DNA of 64,000 bases from an uncultured Pelagibacteraceae bacterium (GTDB lineage Bacteria > Pseudomonadota > Alphaproteobacteria > Pelagibacterales > Pelagibacteraceae): assembly GCA_902575835.1 (NCBI GenBank), contig CACGSX010000003.1, positions 1 to 64,000 on the forward strand, in the 5' to 3' direction. Below, one piece after another: positions 61,590 to 64,000 of the stretch. Position 1 is the first letter of the stretch. Each line of letters starts with the position of its first letter. The notes under the pieces were generated by a model that had not been told where the DNA came from, did not search any database, and saw only the letters and a list, made by a program, of their open reading frames with translations. Position numbers and translations under genes: made by a program.

Positions 61590-62740
61590 GCATTTCGGAA
61601 TCTTAAATTATTTCGATTAAGATCACTAATCTTTGTGCAGCCCATTAATTTCATGTCTCTTACTAATTCAGTTTTATATAAGTTAAGTGCTCTCTCAACA
61701 CCATCTTGACCTGCTGCAGCTAAAGCATAAAGATATAATCTTCCACCAGCACAAGCTTTTGCACCCATAGATAAAGCTTTTAACATATGAGTTCCTCTTT
61801 GAAATCCACCTTCACAAATAACATCTAACTTATCACCAACTGCATCAACAATTTCAGCTAATTGATCGAAAGGTGATCTAGATCCATCAAGTTGTCTTCC
61901 TCCATGATTTGATACCATTATACCAGTGCATCCAATATCAACTGCTCTTTTAGCATCTTCAACACTCATAACTCCCTTAAGCGCAAAATGGCCACCCCAC
62001 TGAGAGCACAATTTTTCAGCGTCGTCCCAGTTCATAGATTGATCCAACATAGTAGAAAAATAATTACCAATTGAAGTATTTGTGTCAGTTCCTTCTTTAA
62101 CGAAATCTTGAAGATGTGGTAGTTCAAATTTTCCTTTGGTTAAATAATTTATTCCCCACATTGGTTTTGTGGCAAAACTAAACAAACTCGAAAGTGTTAA
62201 TTTTGGAGGTGATGTAAATCCAGTTCTTAAATCTCTTTCACGATTTCCTCCTGTTATCGTATCAACAGTTAAAGCCATCACATCAAATTTTGCTGCTTTT
62301 GCTCGTTCTAAACAAGAGTCATTTAATCCTCTGTCTTTATGGAAATAAAATTGAAACATTTTTGGTGTGTCTATTAAAGATGAAATTTCCTCAACACTAA
62401 CTGTAGCCAATGCCGAAACACCAAACATCGTATTAAACTTCTTTGCAGCTTTTCCAACCGCTCTTTCTCCTTCGTAATGGAATAACCTTTGCAAAGCTGT
62501 TGGAGAACAATAAAAAGGCAAATCTAATTTTTTTCCAAAAATAGTTGTCGACAAATCCACATTTTCAACACCTCTTAAGACATTTGGAACTAAGTCAACA
62601 TCATTAAATGCACTACTATTTCTTGCATAAGTTATTTCATCATCCGCAGCCCCATCAATATAATGAAATATTGGAGATGGAAGCTTTTGTTTTGCCAATT
62701 TTCTAAAGTCATAAAAGTTATGACAATCTTTTAATCTCAT
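61586..62740 (-). CDS. lldD: FMN-dependent alpha-hydroxyacid oxidase/dehydrogenase, copy 1
   Basis: This is the paralogue of the next gene, 384 residues, with the same layout: FHYIDGAADDE, His279 in SNHGGRQLDG, FALKGVMS. The FMN-phosphate motif is altered to EGGFQRG (from Glu310), while the later Arg334 (GGRLY) is kept, the reverse of copy 2. The two genes overlap by 4 bp and are probably co-translated. The pair lies at the outer end of the C2/C3 acid region. Confidence 0.87.
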   Translation of the reverse strand: MRLKDCHNFYDFRKLAKQKLPSPIFHYIDGAADDEITYARNSSAFNDVDLVPNVLRGVENVDLSTTIFGKKLDLPFYCSPTALQRLFHYEGERAVGKAAKKFNTMFGVSALATVSVEEISSLIDTPKMFQFYFHKDRGLNDSCLERAKAAKFDVMALTVDTITGGNRERDLRTGFTSPPKLTLSSLFSFATKPMWGINYLTKGKFELPHLQDFVKEGTDTNTSIGNYFSTMLDQSMNWDDAEKLCSQWGGHFALKGVMSVEDAKRAVDIGCTGIMVSNHGGRQLDGSRSPFDQLAEIVDAVGDKLDVICEGGFQRGTHMLKALSMGAKACAGGRLYLYALAAAGQDGVERALNLYKTELVRDMKLMGCTKISDLNRNNLRFRNA

Positions 62741-62748
62741 ATCTTAAG

Positions 62749-63234
62749 TTAAAATTTTTTTGTAAAATTAAACATATAACTATTTGCCCCAGGATTTTTA
62801 TCTCCAAGACTCGCATTAGAAATATGATTATACGAAATACCTAATTCAGAATTAGATGAGATATCAAATAATATCTGTATTTGTGTCTTAAATTCAATTT
62901 CGTGACCTAAGTCCTTGCCATCTCCTTCGTCATAATATCCAACTGCAAAACTAGGAGAGAAAGTAGTTGAATTAGATTTTTGATTTAATTGATAACCTGT
63001 ATAAATATATAATGCATCATCAGCTGTTATCATTGCACCTGTCACAGGCTGAACATTTCCTAAGAAAATATCTTTGCTAGCATTAAAATTTATATATTCG
63101 GCACCAAATAGATTTGATCTCTTACCATCATCGCTGAAATCGAACATGCCAGTGTAAAAACTCCATTTATTTTCTGCGTTAGAAAATGAGACAGTAAGAA
63201 ATGAAATTATCAAAGTTTTAATTAAAATCTTCAT
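62749..63234 (-). CDS. PagL-like lipid A deacylase/outer-membrane acyloxyacyl hydrolase
   Basis: The 161-residue protein has a Sec signal (about 1-20, ending FSNA), alternating beta strands and a C-terminal Phe, as in small outer-membrane barrels. The motif NHISNASLGDKNPG near residues 136-149 contains His137-x-Ser139-Asn140, matching the HxSN active-site pattern of PagL, which removes the 3-O acyl chain of lipid A. Overall similarity is weak in memory, so the activity is an inference. It lies between the oxidase pair and ccmH. Confidence 0.65.
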   Translation of the reverse strand: MKILIKTLIISFLTVSFSNAENKWSFYTGMFDFSDDGKRSNLFGAEYINFNASKDIFLGNVQPVTGAMITADDALYIYTGYQLNQKSNSTTFSPSFAVGYYDEGDGKDLGHEIEFKTQIQILFDISSNSELGISYNHISNASLGDKNPGANSYMFNFTKKF

Positions 63235-63248
63235 ATTAAAAATCCTGG

Positions 63249-63608
63249 TTACTTTATAGATACTTTTCTAATAATTAAAAGGCCGCCAAAAGCGAACAAA
63301 ATCAAAGGTATTGACCAGAGTAAAAATGTATTTTGGTTTAATTCTGGTTCATATACAATCCACTCTCCATATTTATTTTTTAAATAATCATATATTTCTT
63401 CTTCTTCTTTACCTTCATCAATCTTATTTTTTACAACAAGCTTCATACTAACAGCAAAATCGGACTGAGAGTCGTAAACAGATTGACCTTGGCATATCAA
63501 ACACCTTAAGTTTTTTGTAATTTGATCTACTTTGGTATTTATTTCATTAGCATAGGAAAAATTAAAACTAAAATATAGCAGCAATATTAATTTTAAAATT
63601 TTAAGCAT
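63249..63608 (-). CDS. ccmH: Cytochrome c maturation protein CcmH (CycL)
   Basis: CcmH helps reduce apocytochrome c for heme ligation. It has a signal peptide (about 1-20), the redox motif LRCLICQ with Cys36 and Cys39, and a C-terminal membrane helix at about 92-112. The 119-residue length matches the short CcmH/CycL form. It overlaps ccmG by 8 bp. The cytochromes it serves include those that would take electrons from the oxidases upstream. Confidence 0.92.
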   Translation of the reverse strand: MLKILKLILLLYFSFNFSYANEINTKVDQITKNLRCLICQGQSVYDSQSDFAVSMKLVVKNKIDEGKEEEEIYDYLKNKYGEWIVYEPELNQNTFLLWSIPLILFAFGGLLIIRKVSIK

Positions 63609-64000
63609 TTTTTTCTAATAAATTTTTTATTTCTATTAAATTTTCGCTTGTCAATGGACCAATATACTTTTTTATTATCTCATTTGTTTTACCACTTATA
63701 ATAAAAGTTTCAGGAACACCAATAGCTCCGAATTCTATTGATTTTGTTCCATCATTATCGGTAATAACTTCTGAATAAGGATTTCCAAGTGAGCTTAAAA
63801 AATTTTTCGCATTTTTTGGACTGTCTTTATAATTGATTCCAATTATATTTATTTTCATATCTTTTAATTTCATTAAAAACTGATGCTCTTCTCTACATGG
63901 TGCACACCAAGATGCCCAAATATTTACTACAGAAGGACTATTTTTATCAAATAAGTCTGAAATATTAATTATTTCATCAGAAAATAGTTTTTTTGCATTA
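63601..64000 (-). CDS. ccmG: Cytochrome c biogenesis thioredoxin CcmG/DsbE, partial
   Basis: The gene runs off the right edge; only its C-terminal 130 or so codons are seen. Reading the frame to base 64000 gives VVNIWASWCAPCREEHQF, the thioredoxin-like WCxPC site of CcmG, before the Met at 63873, which is internal. GVPETFII with the cis-Pro and KKYIGPLT complete the fold. It reduces the apocytochrome/CcmH pair in the periplasm. The adjacent ccmH supports the call. Confidence 0.92.
   Translation of the reverse strand, partial: NAKKLFSDEIINISDLFDKNSPSVVNIWASWCAPCREEHQFLMKLKDMKINIIGINYKDSPKNAKNFLSSLGNPYSEVITDNDGTKSIEFGAIGVPETFIISGKTNEIIKKYIGPLTSENLIEIKNLLEKNA

Noticed and set aside
39730-62740. 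Mobile island
   Set aside because: No integrase, transposase, tRNA, direct-repeat boundary or clear composition change was seen at either edge.

Overview
The window looks like core genome of a SAR11 (Pelagibacterales) marine alphaproteobacterium. The DNA is very AT-rich with A/T-ending codons. Spacers are mostly 0-30 bp, many genes overlap, and convergent genes even share their stop-codon bases. Gene order and content fit 'Ca. Pelagibacter', especially a 369-residue DMSP demethylase beside asd and the sdh genes, and a structured leader in front of ffh. There are no insertion sequences, phage genes, CRISPR arrays, tRNAs or rRNAs, and no gene-free stretch over 300 bp. The largest gaps are the ffh/dapF spacer (about 160 bp) and the spacer upstream of the TRAP binding-protein gene (126 bp).

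Layout. 1-2262 (+): 3' end of nadD, then rsfS, ctpA, rppH. 2255-7040 (-): F1 ATP synthase atpHAGDC. 7143-9098 (-): priA. 9118-22495 (-): central carbon genes, read in transcription order as sdhCDAB, mmsA, mdh, sucCD, sucAB, lpd. 22485-23495: asd. 23510-28073 (-): dmdCBA, which demethylate DMSP and begin breakdown of methylmercaptopropionate. 28106-31217 (-): leuCDB. 31227-34294 (-): ffh, rpsP, trmD, rplS, preceded by a structured RNA leader. 34454-36195 (+): dapF, ftsY. 36188-39699 (-): an orphan secreted protein, an alpha/beta hydrolase and two transporters.

39730-62740 is an accessory-looking C2/C3 acid and alcohol region. On the + strand, a gamma-glutamyltransferase-like Ntn hydrolase, an oxalyl-CoA-synthetase-like ligase and a PanE-like reductase are nearly contiguous. 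I infer that they may convert oxamate or oxalate to glyoxylate. On the - strand lie a TakP-type TRAP transporter with an unusual 330-residue tail on its large permease, an amidase, a glycerol-type (GlpSTPQV) ABC importer, a zinc alcohol dehydrogenase, a 2-hydroxyacid dehydrogenase, a D-lactate/glycolate-type FAD oxidase, an aminotransferase and two tandem FMN alpha-hydroxyacid oxidases. The TRAP and alcohol dehydrogenase/ABC operons carry similar palindromes at the same distance (93 bp) from their first start codons, suggesting a shared regulator.

62749-64000 (-): a PagL-like outer-membrane protein and the cytochrome c maturation genes ccmH and ccmG, the last running off the window. All functional calls come from reading the sequence and remembered family features; no database search was run.
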